Source: Leguminivora glycinivorella
Lineage: Eukaryota > Arthropoda > Insecta > Lepidoptera > Tortricidae
Length of the DNA: 64,000 bases
Direction: 5' to 3'
NCBI RefSeq assembly: GCF_023078275.1
Contig: NC_062992.1
Coordinates: forward strand, 12,785,706 to 12,849,705
Positions 1 to 9,261 of this stretch are shown here, in pieces (the stretch's first letter is position 1; every line of letters starts with the position of its first letter). The notes under the pieces are model-generated. The model was not told the origin of the DNA, did not search any database, and saw only the letters and a program-made list of their open reading frames with translations. The translations under genes and the position numbers were made by a program.

Positions 1-1057
1 CGGCTTGCATCAAATGAGGTAGTTCTAATTTGCATTCTATATTATTAGAGATGAAATAGTGAAGTCAAATCCAAGTTTTCCACCTCGAAAGCCGATGGGG
101 TCATAATTAAATTCATGGAAATCCATAAAATTTTAGGACCTCTTCTGACTTTTGTTAAATTTTACCACCAAGAACCTTTTTAACGGCAAAAGTGGCTATG
201 AACAATTTTATGTCTACTAAATTATCGTTATTATGAATATAATTTTATCTTGGTAAGCCATATATTTACTGAGATACGGTTATTGAAAGTTTTGCACAAT
301 TTCGACAAAAGCGAAAAGTAGTTGTAGCTTTTCGGAGGTGTATAATCTTTTTTAATCCATAGTGAACATGATTTTTTACGGAGTCCACAAGGCTTCATTT
401 CTCAACCGACGTTGGAACCACCAACTCCTCAGGTTCTGCTTAAAATGAACAATTTTTAGTACTTACAAAGAAGGTTGTACCAGCAGTTGTGGTTGCGAGA
501 AAGTAGGTGTCAACAGCTCAGCTGTTTGCACCTACTGCAGTGGACAATTCTGCGGTAAAGTTACCAGGTCTGGTGTGTGCCAATGTTGATAAACCACTCG
601 ATGATGATCCACCATCAGATGACGATTTTGACCTTCCTGATCAGTTGACGGAGACATACTACCTCGGTAAGCTTTCTCCTAAAGGAGTGCTGTAGATTCG
701 AAGGCCCAGTCTAGTTCATTTATCGTTAACTATGTTTATTTCACTAACTAACCGTACTTCATATAATTCATATTGCAAACCTTTGAGAAGCCGAATCTTC
801 GAAACTATTTGACATAACAAACCAAATTAGTCTCATTTAATTACAAATTTTGTCTACTTTAAATTGTGTATAGTTACTTTTGCCGTACCATGGGTCCTTT
901 GTTGAAAAAAATCGTAAATGCTGAAATTTTCTATGGATTTTCGTGTATTTAATAATGACCCCATTGGCTTTCGAGGTGGAAAACTTAGATGCCGCATCAC
1001 TATTGCATATATAACAATATGAAACACCAATTAGAACTACCTCATTTGATGCAAGGC
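1..1057. mobile_element. Non-autonomous TIR DNA transposon, roughly 1.06 kb
   Basis: The first ~130 bases return as an imperfect reverse complement at about 926-1057: the motif CATCAAATGAGGTAGTTCTA near the left edge matches the complement at 1030-1050, and the block around 85-120 matches 936-980. The left end may start a few bases outside the window, so the target duplication cannot be read. The interior carries a short acidic open frame at 507-695 (GTG start) that could be a transposase remnant, but I recognise no domain. Superfamily unassigned. Confidence 0.7.
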
Positions 1058-2960
1058 TGAATGTACGATTTCAATGGATCATATGACATAGCCACAACAT
1101 GAAATTACCGTGGAACTTTTCGTCATTTCGATTTCGTACAGTCATGGAAATAGTGGGATTTATTTTTTCTGCTATTTCGTCTCTTCTCAGTACCAATCAT
1201 AATTCAGTAACACTGTAAAAAGGAACGTAGTAGCAGAGAAAAAAATATTTTTTGTACATTAAATGAACTCGTTATGTAGTAAAATAAAGCGATCACTAGT
1301 AGATGTACATAATACGACGCACAAAACATGTAATGGCAGTCCACACAAAATACTATTTATAATTTGGCGTAAAATGTTCAATGGAGAAGTGTAAAAGGAT
1401 CGAAAGAGGGGTGAAATAAAAATAAAAAGGTCTTACGAACTAAAGTAGAGGCCAGAAATGTTGAAAGAAACGCTGTAAGTTAACAGAAAAGTACATTAGA
1501 GTTGGTGAAATTGAGCATAAGATGGGTCACACAAAAGATACTAAACATGACATACAGGCATTTTTCCAATGCCTTGATATACTATGTTTCCTAGCATATA
1601 GTTCTTAGCGAAATGCTCGCATTTTGACCTAGCAAAGTGACGGTAGCCAAGCCATTCATGACATTAGCTTGACATGCCCAGAGTTCAATAAGTTTATATT
1701 CAGAATAACCAGTTTCGCAAAAGGTACCTACATAGAATCAAAAAAGAAAATAACTTTTTTACTTTATGAAGTTCAAATTTTTCACTTTTCAAAAATGTCC
1801 CACTTATTTATAAAATTACGCCAATTGTATTGTTTTACTTGTATTGGGAAAGTGAGCTTTAGACAATTTATTACACAAATAGAACTTCCACACAGACTGT
1901 TACTATACCTAATCATAGGTTTAGATATTGAGTAAATCAGCATAATCGTATTTGTTTGTAACACAGTTTTGTACCTGTTCAACATTTCGTACATTTTGGG
2001 AAAGCAGTCATTCTGAACAACCCACTCGTGCACCAAGCCTTAAGTTCCGGGCCTCAAAGTCTCGCATGCGACCTGAGAACTTACCGATCTCGTAGAATCC
2101 TTGACAAGACATAATTTCAAAATACTCAATTTACTATAATATTTTGGATAGAAGTCTTGGTTTGCTTGTATTGTTTTCCATAGACTACCAAAACTTATCG
2201 AGGCCATTCGAACAACCTTTTTGTTTTATTACAGAGCTCTTATGGTTATCTCCTGTCTTCATCATCAGGTCAGCTCCATGACTACATGTCTATATAATAT
2301 ACCTTGTCATCATTACATAAATGTATAATTGTATACAACATTTTATCTCAATATTCTCAATCGCAAATCAGTCAAATTCCAATATTTGACCATAAAATCA
2401 AAAACAAGTTAAATAAGCTTGTAATAACAAAACTTCACAACCAGTTTTTATTTGGCAAAACTTACACGACTTCGTCATAATTTAAAAACAATACAAGAAC
2501 AAAACGAGTACAAATCTTGAGTCACTTCGTGTTCAGATAATTTTGAATACTCTTCGGGACAGGATCCAGGATTGGGAATGTAGGTATTTTTGTGTTCACT
2601 ATAAACAAACACAAATGTCAGGGTGTTAAAATATGCACTATTAGATATTTTCATTATAATCTTAAGTGAAGATCAAAAAATATGCAACCCAATTTGGAAC
2701 TTTTATTTTCCCATTAAATTGGAAAAAACTCACGAATAATCCACACGTAGCAGCGTCGCGAGGCAATGCGCCAGGGTTCGAAAGGATAATTATCGTTGAT
2801 AATTATCACGATAATTATCGTGATAATAAAAGGTGGATGGTTACCGATTGATAATAACAAACAAACTGGAGGACAAACAAATTTTGCCAAAGGAAATATA
2901 ATTTTGGCTTCTTAACATAATTTAGATTTTTATATTAAAGGAAAAAATGGAAAAATTTAC
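1058..2960. other. Non-coding stretch, no gene recognised
   Basis: AT-rich sequence. Open frames here are short and have no recognisable protein character. A self-complementary run built from ATTATCG and CGATAAT lies at about 2785-2828. The block 2220-2340 looks like a degraded repeat (CTCCTGTCTTCATCATCAGG) but I could not define its ends. By position it lies inside or downstream of the ORP gene, whose ORD exons should be further left. Confidence 0.5.
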
Positions 2961-3032
2961 GCTTCCGGCGGGACTTGAACCCGCATCATTTGCAATCCGT
3001 GCAAGGCTCTTAACCAATTGAGCTACGGAAGC
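2961..3032 (-). tRNA. tRNA-like sequence, probably a pseudo-tRNA or SINE-type head
   Basis: The 72-base complement folds as a cloverleaf. The acceptor pairs GCTTCCG with CGGAAGC, the D stem pairs GCTC with GAGC, and the T arm is GCGGG-TTCAAGT-CCCGC, so an internal promoter B box is present. The anticodon arm is abnormal: loop ACGGATT has C instead of U at position 33, and the stem has a C-A mismatch at its base. Reading the loop literally gives GGA (Ser), but there is no long variable arm. A decoding role is unlikely. No poly-A or target duplication was identified. Confidence 0.45.
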
Positions 3033-3645
3033 CACGCCGGACATCGCAAATCTTTCCATGCCTTTCCTTATGTACACACGTCTTGGGGTGACGTCCTGTT
3101 ACTCGCGCCGCAAAGAGCCAAAGCGCGCTGCCTCGACCGAGGCAAGTCTATCATTGGTCGTTTGCCGCTTGACGACACTACCTCGCGAAATTGCTCGCTT
3201 TGTGTGGACCCGCTTAAAAACGTATAGGGTCTATGTCTAACACGTCAATTATTAAAAAAAACATTGAATTTTAAACTAAACTGTTTCAAAATCCAATTTT
3301 TGTTGTAACTTGTGCATATTTTAATACCCAAAAAGCGTTACGAAGCATCTACCACTTCCACATCTAATATTTAAGGACACTACAATCTATCTTTCAGGGG
3401 TTTTTGAGTAAAATAGACAAGATACCCCTTATATTTATATTTCTAATAACTGGATCGTTGATTATTTTGAAGGAAACCACTAAAACCCCTAAGAGAACAT
3501 TTTGTCAGTTATAATATAAGAAACACAAAGATTAAATAAATTTCGCGGTTCCCAATTTATTTTTCTGTCTTCATCTTTGCATTTGATTATTCGATAAAAG
3601 CGACAAATGACAGGCTGCATTTATTGTAATAAAATCAAAACAAGA
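3033..3645. other. Intergenic or intronic, nothing recognised
   Basis: About 600 bases with two overlapping short frames in the GC-richer part (3018-3240), neither resembling a known protein. No hairpin, SINE head or TIR was found. Confidence 0.4.
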
Positions 3646-3897
3646 CATTGTCTTCGGTTACCGCGATAGTTACTCATGAAATAAAACTATGAAAACGGAT
3701 TAAATCGCGTACAATGAATTTACAATTCATCCCGACGTTTCGAACACTTTACAGCGTTCGTGGTCAACGGGTGACTTAGGAAAAATTACAATGTGCAAAA
3801 GCTACCCACATACAAGAAATATTAACGAACCATGACCATAAATAATATAGATTCATTATACGCGATTTAATCCGTTTCCATTGTTTTATTTCATCAA
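3646..3897. mobile_element. MITE with long imperfect inverted repeat (ACGCTGTAAAG family), copy 1
   Basis: The left arm contains ATGAAATAAAACTATGAAAA and ATTAAATCGCGTA; the right arm contains their complements, ending ATCCGTTTCCATTGTTTTAT. A second, larger copy is at 16915-17460. The conserved core reads TACAGCGTTCGTGGTCAACG. Non-coding. Confidence 0.75.
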
Positions 3898-3961
3898 AAC
3901 AAGACATTGATTTTCTTTTATAAAAAAAAATGCGCCGCGTCAATGATTTTTAGTATTTTCT

Positions 3962-4136
3962 AATGAGGAGGCACACTCAAAGGTTATGACAGATGGCGCC
4001 ACCCTGTCACTTCGCCACCGTGAGAGCGAGAAGATGATATGTTTTTTCTCTCTCTCACATATGAATGACAGTGACATGCCTAGGCACTTGCACAGGCGCC
4101 GCCTGGCGGGATAAAATGTCAGTGTGCCTCCTCATT
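3962..4136. mobile_element. MITE with TIR AATGAGGAGGCACAC
   Basis: A 15-bp terminal inverted repeat is exact: AATGAGGAGGCACAC at the left and GTGTGCCTCCTCATT at the right. The element is 175 bp, non-coding, 67 bp from an ORP exon. Confidence 0.75.
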
Positions 4137-4202
4137 GTCAATTGTCACTTTTATACCCACATGGCACACAATAATAAATATATAGTAAGAATAAAACCTT
4201 AC

Positions 4203-4284
4203 CTATGGGAAGACTGGCGGCAGAGTTGGGCATGGATGACGCGCCACCGCCCGGCGATGGCGGCGCTGTGAGCGCTGAGAGAGC
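4203..4284 (-). CDS. ORP3/6/7-type oxysterol-binding-related protein, exon after the KKDRRKF exon
   Basis: This 82-bp exon has acceptor TTTTCCAACAG and donor CATAG/GTAAGG. It enters in phase 0, as the preceding exon requires, and encodes 27 residues beginning ALSALTAPPSPGG and ending NSAASLPI, leaving one base over. Its Ser/Pro-rich character fits the linker ahead of the sterol-binding domain in ORP3/6/7 proteins. It is the last coding exon I can support on this side; the ORD exons with the EQVSHHPP signature are not seen and should lie left of the window. The exon is an inference from splice sites, phase and composition. Confidence 0.75.
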
Positions 4285-4367
4285 CTGTTGGAAAACATGG
4301 TAAAGTTTATATAACTGTGATTATAACATGGGCGGCTCACTCCGCGATTCTATCGCCGCGCTACGAG

Positions 4368-4505
4368 TACAGTCAAGTGTAAAAATATGGGTGTACACAT
4401 CTTACTAAAAAATATGTCCCATAGCATCTTAGTCCGGTGTAATAAGAGCGTAATACCATATTTATGAGACGATTTTTTCGATACATATTTTTGCACTAGA
4501 CTGTA
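4368..4505. mobile_element. Tc1/mariner-type MITE (TACAGTCAAGTG family), copy 1
   Basis: Inverted termini TACAGTCAAGTGTAAAAATA and the complement ending GCACTAGACTGTA. Other copies are at 36683-36818 and, split in two, at 48881-48989 plus 61244-61260. The TA ends suggest TA target duplication. Confidence 0.8.
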
Positions 4506-4680
4506 CAAGCCGGCGGCCGCGTGTTCGCGGCCTATTCATTGGTGACGACCTTCGCGCGGCGCAATAGAATTCAATGTCGGCTGCTCGCGTGCGGTCCGTT
4601 TGTTAAATGTAGGTAAGAATTTAGAATGGCGGCATGTGAACATCAAAGGAGTGAGCCTTCTGTACTTTTACTTGTATAAT

Positions 4681-4820
4681 AAAGAGACAAACAGTAGCCT
4701 ATGTCACTCTCCATTCTTTCAACTATCTCCACCATCACGTCAATTCGTCGCTCCATTTTGCCGTGAAAGACGGATAAACAAACAGACACACACTCTCATT
4801 TATAATATTAGTATGGATAT
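4681..4820 (+). repeat. Lepidopteran AATATTAGTATGGAT-tailed repeat, copy
   Basis: Shares AGCCTATGTCACTCTCCAT, a GTCAATTCGTCGCTCC block and the tail TATAATATTAGTATGGAT with copies at 12127-12273, 25791-25974 and 47378-47482. It looks like a retroposed 3' end; the parent LINE was not identified. Confidence 0.7.
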
Positions 4821-5142
4821 ATTTAGAGTTACTACGAAACATTATTAGCATACTGGAATATTTGCATAAAGATCTAGTTTTCACTCGGTTGGAAGGTTCT
4901 GCAGGTTCTAGCGCTTGTACACAGGAGTTTTCTCAAAAGTGTGCACGATTTAAATGTAGACAACGCAAGCGTAACCATATGCTTGTTCTCACCGACCAAT
5001 AAATAATGTCAAAGACGCTTCCGTTGCGAGTTTGCGCCCATTATTCGTTAACAAGATGTCCCGACGCGCATTTGTGTTGCTGAGATATTTTTAGAGAAGA
5101 AATACGTCTGGAACGCAATTTCTATACTTTCGAGAACCCGAA
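4821..5142 (-). other. Intron sequence of the ORP gene
   Basis: No open frame, hairpin or recognisable repeat of useful length was found between the repeat at 4681-4820 and the exon fragment at 5143. Confidence 0.4.
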
Positions 5143-5206
5143 GTGCGCAGTCCGAACTTGCGCCGGACCTTCTTCACGCTGGAGGCGCCCTCTAGCTACA
5201 TCTGCC
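5143..5206 (-). pseudogene. Degraded partial copy of ORP exon 5233-5367
   Basis: On the minus strand this reads LEGAS-SVKK-RRKFGLR, near-identical to the start of the neighbouring exon (LEGASPSVKKDRRKFGLRKK), then diverges. It lies about 90 bp downstream of the intact exon in gene orientation. Changes include a lost codon and an Asp to Val substitution. It retains an acceptor-like CAG in a changed context but no usable donor, so it is probably intronic debris from a local duplication. Confidence 0.75.
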
Positions 5207-5232
5207 CTACACTAGTTATAATAGGACATTAC

Positions 5233-5367
5233 CATATGCGAGCTAGAGCCGTCGGCGAGTGGCGGCGCCAGCTCCACCGAGGCGCACTTGCTGTTGGACT
5301 TCTTCTTGCGCAGCCCGAACTTGCGCCGGTCCTTCTTCACGCTGGGCGAGGCGCCCTCTAGCGACAC
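5233..5367 (-). CDS. ORP3/6/7-type protein, basic-motif exon
   Basis: The 135-bp exon runs from acceptor TTTAAAGCAG to donor CATATG/GTAATG and encodes exactly 45 codons, phase 0 at both ends. Residues read VSLEGASPSVKKDRRKFGLR, then KKKSNSKCASVELAPP. The strongly basic KKDRRKFGLRKKK stretch matches what is expected between the coiled-coil region and the linker of ORP3/6/7 proteins. The upstream exon (6948-7072) ends in phase 0 and the downstream one (4203-4284) begins in phase 0, so the chain is consistent. A broken copy follows at 5143-5206. Confidence 0.8.
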
Positions 5368-5681
5368 CTGCTTTAAACGAAATATAACATTCATTTACAT
5401 ACAATTATCGCTCAGTATTCAATTTTGTCTTTGATCAGAATAGGAATGACGACTACATAAAAAAATTACATTCTGTTCAGTCCGTTAGATCGTCCAAAGG
5501 TGCCCATCACACTCGCCGCGTTACCGCGTTGAATAGCGATGGACAGCCTTTGCAAAAGGAATGACCCTGGGCGCGGGTCAAGGCCTCTTTCCCGTAAGCG
5601 ACGACCCAATTCCCTAAGGAAGACTTTTGCCTACCGGGGTGAACAAGTAATTGAAAATATCTACCTCAGCACAGTCCCCCA

Positions 5682-5806
5682 GGGGCCCATTTCTCGAAGC
5701 TACAAGTTACAATTTACAAGCGGTAGTCAATGTCTAATATGACAAGTTGGAAAGAGACCCGCTTGTAACTTGTAACTTTCAGTTTTGAGAAATGGGTCTG
5801 TCCCCT
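5682..5806. mobile_element. PIF/Harbinger-like MITE (GGGGCCCATTTCTC ends), copy 1
   Basis: Ends GGGGCCCATTTCTCGAAG and GAGAAATGGGTCTGTCCCC enclose an imperfect hairpin containing CTACAAGTTACAA and its complement. A close copy is at 31022-31142 and a divergent relative at 10419-10540. The GGGCCC start is typical of PIF/Harbinger MITEs; the assignment is by terminal motif only. Confidence 0.7.
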
Positions 5807-5887
5807 GCGGAAGGGGACTTTAACCTTCAATTATTTTAAGTTTGACTACACATTATACACGTTAAACTTTCGTGAGACATATTCAAA

Positions 5888-6079
5888 TAATTAATGAATC
5901 TACGGTTGTACTCACGTTATTACATCGCTATTGCTGCGACATGTTTCGGGCCAATTCGGAGGCCCCTCTTCAGGGATATAGGAGATCACGCGGCGGCTAA
6001 ACTCCGTGGACTCCGTGGCCCAAAACATATCGCAGCAATAACGATATAATAACGTGAGTACAACTGTAGATTAATTAAT
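5888..6079. mobile_element. Hairpin MITE (ATTGCTGCGACATG family)
   Basis: Inverted arms of about 60 bp. The left holds GGTTGTACTCACGTTATTAC and ATTGCTGCGACATGTTTCGG; the right holds the complements AACATATCGCAGCAATAACG and TAACGTGAGTACAACTGTAG. Non-coding. Confidence 0.75.
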
Positions 6080-6323
6080 TATTTGACTACATTGTTTGTC
6101 ATTGTTTTAAAAGATAAAATATCAAATAAACTAATAAAAATAAATCAATAAGATCCAAACAAAGATTTACTAACAGATTTGAGAATCAGATTTTCTTAGA
6201 AAAATCTTCAATAAATCTTCTCACGTTAGTGAACGGCGTCTGAAATAAATACGAGTTTTCTTAAAATTAACCATACAAAATGTAATTGTCACTAAAACCG
6301 GAAAATAATAAAGGTAGTAGCAA
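6080..6323 (-). other. Intron sequence of the ORP gene
   Basis: AT-rich, no feature seen. Confidence 0.4.
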
Positions 6324-6515
6324 ACCTCGGACACTGCGATCAAATATATGAAAGAGGCGCGTTCCTAGCACACATTCTAAGCTCGTGTAGGTGAACGCGT
6401 ACTATGCTTATATGAGTGAGATATGACAGGTCGACTGTTCGCGTTTTTGACCGTTTTGAGGTAACCGAGCCCTGGTGGGCGGCACTTTCAGCGGGGAGCG
6501 TGTCCACCATAAGTG
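6324..6515 (+). repeat. ACCTCGGACACTGGCGATC repeat family, copy 1
   Basis: Conserved blocks ACCTCGGACACT, AGAGGCGCGTTCCTAGCACA and AGGTGAACGCGTACTATGC recur at 23722-23911 (+), 25704-25757 (-), 33648-33727 (+) and 46815-47041 (-). The 3' half contains GGGCGGCACTTTCAGCGGGG. Probably a MITE; TIRs were not established. Confidence 0.7.
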
Positions 6516-6642
6516 CATGGCGCCCAACAACCTATTGCTGGTCAATTGGACATACATGTATACATAAATGTAGACCCGTATAGTCGCAACTGGTCGAAAA
6601 CGCAAAATGTCCACTGTCCAGGCAGGCAGGTATGGTCGCGAG

Positions 6643-6721
6643 ATAAATGATAAAACATCAGGCCGTCCCTATCGCACTATTTGTAAGTGCGATAGGGACG
6701 GCCCGATGTTTTATAGTTTAT
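6643..6721. mobile_element. Near-perfect hairpin MITE inserted in the exon array
   Basis: Arms 6643-6678 and 6685-6721 pair almost perfectly (GGCCGTCCCTATCGCACT and its complement) around a 6-base loop ATTTGT. It truncates the third copy of the repeated exon at 6722. Confidence 0.85.
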
Positions 6722-6722
6722 C

Positions 6723-6931
6723 GGGCAGGCGCTGCAACTGCTGGACGGACAGCTGGGCTTGTCCCAGCTCTCGAGATGCCTCCAATGGGCCGCCAGACTA
6801 TAATATACTCACATCTGTATCATGGTGGTGCATGTTCTGTATCTCCAGCATAGAATCCAGCAGGTGCTGCAACTGCTGGACGGATAGCCGGGCTTGTCCC
6901 AGCTCTCGAGATGCCTCCAATGAGCCGCCAG
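6723..6931 (-). pseudogene. Two extra tandem copies of ORP exon 6948-7072
   Basis: Copy 2 (6813-6931) and truncated copy 3 (6723-6796) repeat the exon text, including EASRELGQAQLSVQQLQ, and in copy 2 also the donor ATACAGAT/GTGAGT. The copies are joined by a 15-16-base remnant (GTGAGTATATTATAG) that is far too short to be an intron and reads into TAG. Copy 2 has conservative changes (Gln to Arg, Arg to His, Ala to Ser). Copy 3 is cut by the hairpin at 6643-6721. As laid out only the first copy has a proper acceptor. Confidence 0.8.
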
Positions 6932-6947
6932 ACTATAATATACTCAC

Positions 6948-7072
6948 ATCTGTATCATGGTGGTGCATGTTCTGTATCTCCAGCATAGCATCCAGCAGGC
7001 GCTGCAACTGCTGGACGGACAGCTGGGCTTGCCCCAGCTCTCGAGATGCACTCTCCAATGGACCGCCGGATT
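6948..7072 (-). CDS. ORP3/6/7-type protein, coiled-coil exon
   Basis: A 125-bp exon with acceptor ATTTATGTCCCAG and donor GATACAGAT/GTGAGT. Two bases complete a Glu codon from the exon at 10594-10686, followed by 41 codons (SGGPLESASRELGQAQLSVQ, then QLQRLLDAMLEIQNMHHH). The Gln/Leu heptad character fits the predicted coiled coil after the PH domain, used for dimerisation in this subfamily (established for mammalian ORP3/6; inferred here). It ends in phase 0. Two tandem copies lie immediately downstream. Confidence 0.8.
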
Positions 7073-7120
7073 CTGGGACATAAATATTCAATTATAATTT
7101 AGATACTCTTCATGATTATA

Positions 7121-7429
7121 AGCGCTGGTGGCCCAGCGGTAAGAGCGTGCGACTTTCAGTCTGGAGGTCGCGGGTCCGAACCCCGGCTCGTACCAATGAG
7201 TTTTTTGTCAGAACTTAAGTGCGAAATATTTGCCAGTCGCTTTTCGGTGAAGGAAAACATCGTGAGGAAACCGGACTAATTCCAATAAGGCCTTATTACC
7301 CTTCGGGTTGGAAGGTCAGATGGCAGTCGCTTTCGTAAAAACTAGTGCCTACGCCAAATCTTGGGATTAGTCGTCAAAGCGGACCTCAGGCTCCCATGAG
7401 CCCTGGCACCGGGATAACGCAAGGAGAAT
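7121..7429 (+). mobile_element. tRNA-derived SINE, family 1, full-length copy with target duplication
   Basis: Pol III A box (GTGGCCCAGCGGT) and B box (GGGTCCGAACCCC) head a body containing GGAAAACATCGTGAGGAAAC and CAAATCTTGGGATTAG, ending GGGATAACGCAAGGAGAATG. The flanks 7102-7119 and 7430-7447 match at 17 of 18 bases, a clear target-site duplication. Sense orientation, within an ORP intron. It resembles SINEs known from noctuid moths. Confidence 0.9.
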
Positions 7430-7447
7430 GATACTCTTCATGCTTAT

Positions 7448-7796
7448 GTTTCAAGGTTGTTTATTTTGTAAAGTAGTTGAAAACCCTTGGCAATTTCCAT
7501 AGTTAAATTGGGTGTTCACCTAATTAGGTATCACAATTATTTAAATGGACAAACTTCTCGTAATACTAATAACTGGCTTTTACAATGCCTTAAGGCAGCA
7601 ATAATTACCCCACAATCAGAAGCAATATCCCAAGCAAAACTATTTGACGCAATATTTTAGGTTTTTTTTTTATATTCAACAAGACTGCAGTAGAGCCGAT
7701 TTACAATCGAACTGAGAAAGGCTCCTTTAAGTTGAATATACAACTTTAATATGTCCACAGTATACCAGTTTATCACACGATAACAGCCCGACAGTT
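7448..7796 (-). other. Intron sequence of the ORP gene
   Basis: AT-rich; no repeat or coding feature recognised. Confidence 0.4.
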
Positions 7797-7942
7797 AGGG
7801 CCCATTTAGACGGTAAGAGAACTCGCATACGAGTTTTATTACATTGCGGTATTTAATGGATGTGCAATATTGTATGTAACCTCAACAGCGCGCAATGTAA
7901 CTAAAATCGCATGCGAGTTCGGACGCCGTCTAAATCAGGCCT
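7797..7942. mobile_element. Harbinger-like MITE (AGGGCCCATTTAGACGG ends)
   Basis: Left AGGGCCCATTTAGACGG and right CCGTCTAAATCAGGCCT are inverted; the interior has ACTCGCATACGAGTTTTA with its imperfect complement. Related fragments with the TTTAGACGG motif lie at 10070-10390. Confidence 0.7.
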
Positions 7943-7975
7943 TAATCACGAAAGCTAACAGTGGCGAATAACTGA

Positions 7976-8399
7976 CATAGAGGAATAAAGAGTTGTAACT
8001 CCATACGTCAGTAAATGCGGGTTATTTGTATAGGCATAGTTAAGTGACATCTAGCGACAATCACGCGTCAAATAGCGTGAATTATCAGTACTGCTACTTG
8101 TCAATATATGTCGCGACGAACGAAAAGTCTAATGCTCACCAAGTTTTAGCTAATATTACAATAGTATTAATCAGTATTCTGTTTTCAATTCCTTCTGCTT
8201 GTAATATAAGTTGTAAACTGTTCTAATATTAAATTTTTGACAGACGAGACAGTTGCCACCTAGTATCGAGTAGTGGTACTGATAATTCACGCTATTTGAC
8301 GCGTGATTGTCGCTAGATGTCACTTAACTATGCCTATACAAATATCTCGCATTTACTGATGTATGGAGTTACAACTCTTCCCTTACTTATTCATCTATG
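7976..8399. mobile_element. Foldback-type MITE with roughly 110-bp arms
   Basis: The left arm (7976-8090) contains GTTGTAACTCCATACGTCAG and GTGACATCTAGCGACAATCA. The right arm (8255-8399) is its complement, with TGATTGTCGCTAGATGTCAC and CTGATGTATGGAGTTACAAC. The spacer is about 165 bp and AT-rich. Confidence 0.85.
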
Positions 8400-8419
8400 A
8401 TAACTGACAAGTTGATATG

Positions 8420-8556
8420 ACACAGTCACCGGCATAAATGAGTGATGACTTCTGTACCTTGTCGCTTTTAATCATTTGAAAACTTCGTATGACATTTCAA
8501 ACAAGATGTTAATGTGACAGGGTACAGAAACCATCATATTTATGCCGGTGATTGTA
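8420..8556. mobile_element. Palindromic MITE (ACAGTCACCGGCATAAAT family), copy 1
   Basis: Inverted ends ACAGTCACCGGCATAAAT and TTTATGCCGGTGATTGT, internal GTACCTTGTCGCTTTTAATC. Sister copies are at 25579-25703 (right end lost) and 27228-27365. TA at the ends of the best copy suggests a Tc1/mariner-type MITE. Confidence 0.8.
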
Positions 8557-8807
8557 CAACTAACAACCATGCATTAAACACATTTTTAAATAACATTGGA
8601 GATTTATGCAAACCAAATAAATTAAGTATAAAACATTAAAATTGTCATCTAAAACATCACAACATTAAGCAGCGTCAAGCAAGCCTAGCATTTCGTCTCA
8701 AGAGTTGAGATACCCATAGCTTACCGTTAGTAACCTTCCAAAAACGTCCTTAGTGCAAACAATTGAATCTCATACAAGTGTCCTGAGTCGACGCTGTATA
8801 CTGTCAT

Positions 8808-9261
8808 ACATAGATTAAATATAAGAAGATCATACCATCCCGTACATTAAAATGCGACCGCCTAAGAACACGCATACACTACACCACACATAGATGGCGC
8901 ATAGATTATTTGTGGGTTAAATTGTGGCGTAGGCGAGAGGCTGGCAACCTGTCACTGCAATGTCACAGTTTCGTTTTCTTTCAACCCCTTATTTGCCAAG
9001 AGTGGCACTGAAGCTTTAGTAGTTTCATGTGCTCTGCCTACCCCTTTATGGGATACTGGCGTGATTGTATGTATGATTGTATGTTATTTGTAGATTGGCG
9101 TTGTGTCACTTTCGAGGCGTAAATCTATGTCAAAAGTGACACTTAACGCCATCTAAAAGTATAATCGAAAGCAACAAGGCATCTTTTTATTTGTATGCGC
9201 GTTCTTAGGCGGTCGCAATTTAATGTATCGGATGGTATGATCTTTTTATATTTAATCTATG
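8808..9261. mobile_element. TIR MITE (GCGACCGCCTAAGAAC family) with an internal insertion
   Basis: Terminal inverted repeats CATAGATTAAATATAAGAAG and its complement near 9240-9261, with GCGACCGCCTAAGAACACGC inside. A 303-bp uninterrupted relative is at 10893-11195. This copy is longer because a GTAGGCGAGAGGCTGGCAAC repeat of about 150 bp sits at roughly 8930-9085. Confidence 0.8.

Noticed and set aside
1669..2036. Overlapping frames on both strands (88 and 84 codons)
   Set aside because: AT-rich, no motif, no splice context; probably chance.
6607..7083. 158-codon plus-strand frame with Cys/Trp repeats
   Set aside because: Antisense of the triplicated ORP exon; the minus strand has matching splice sites and ORP-like coiled-coil text.
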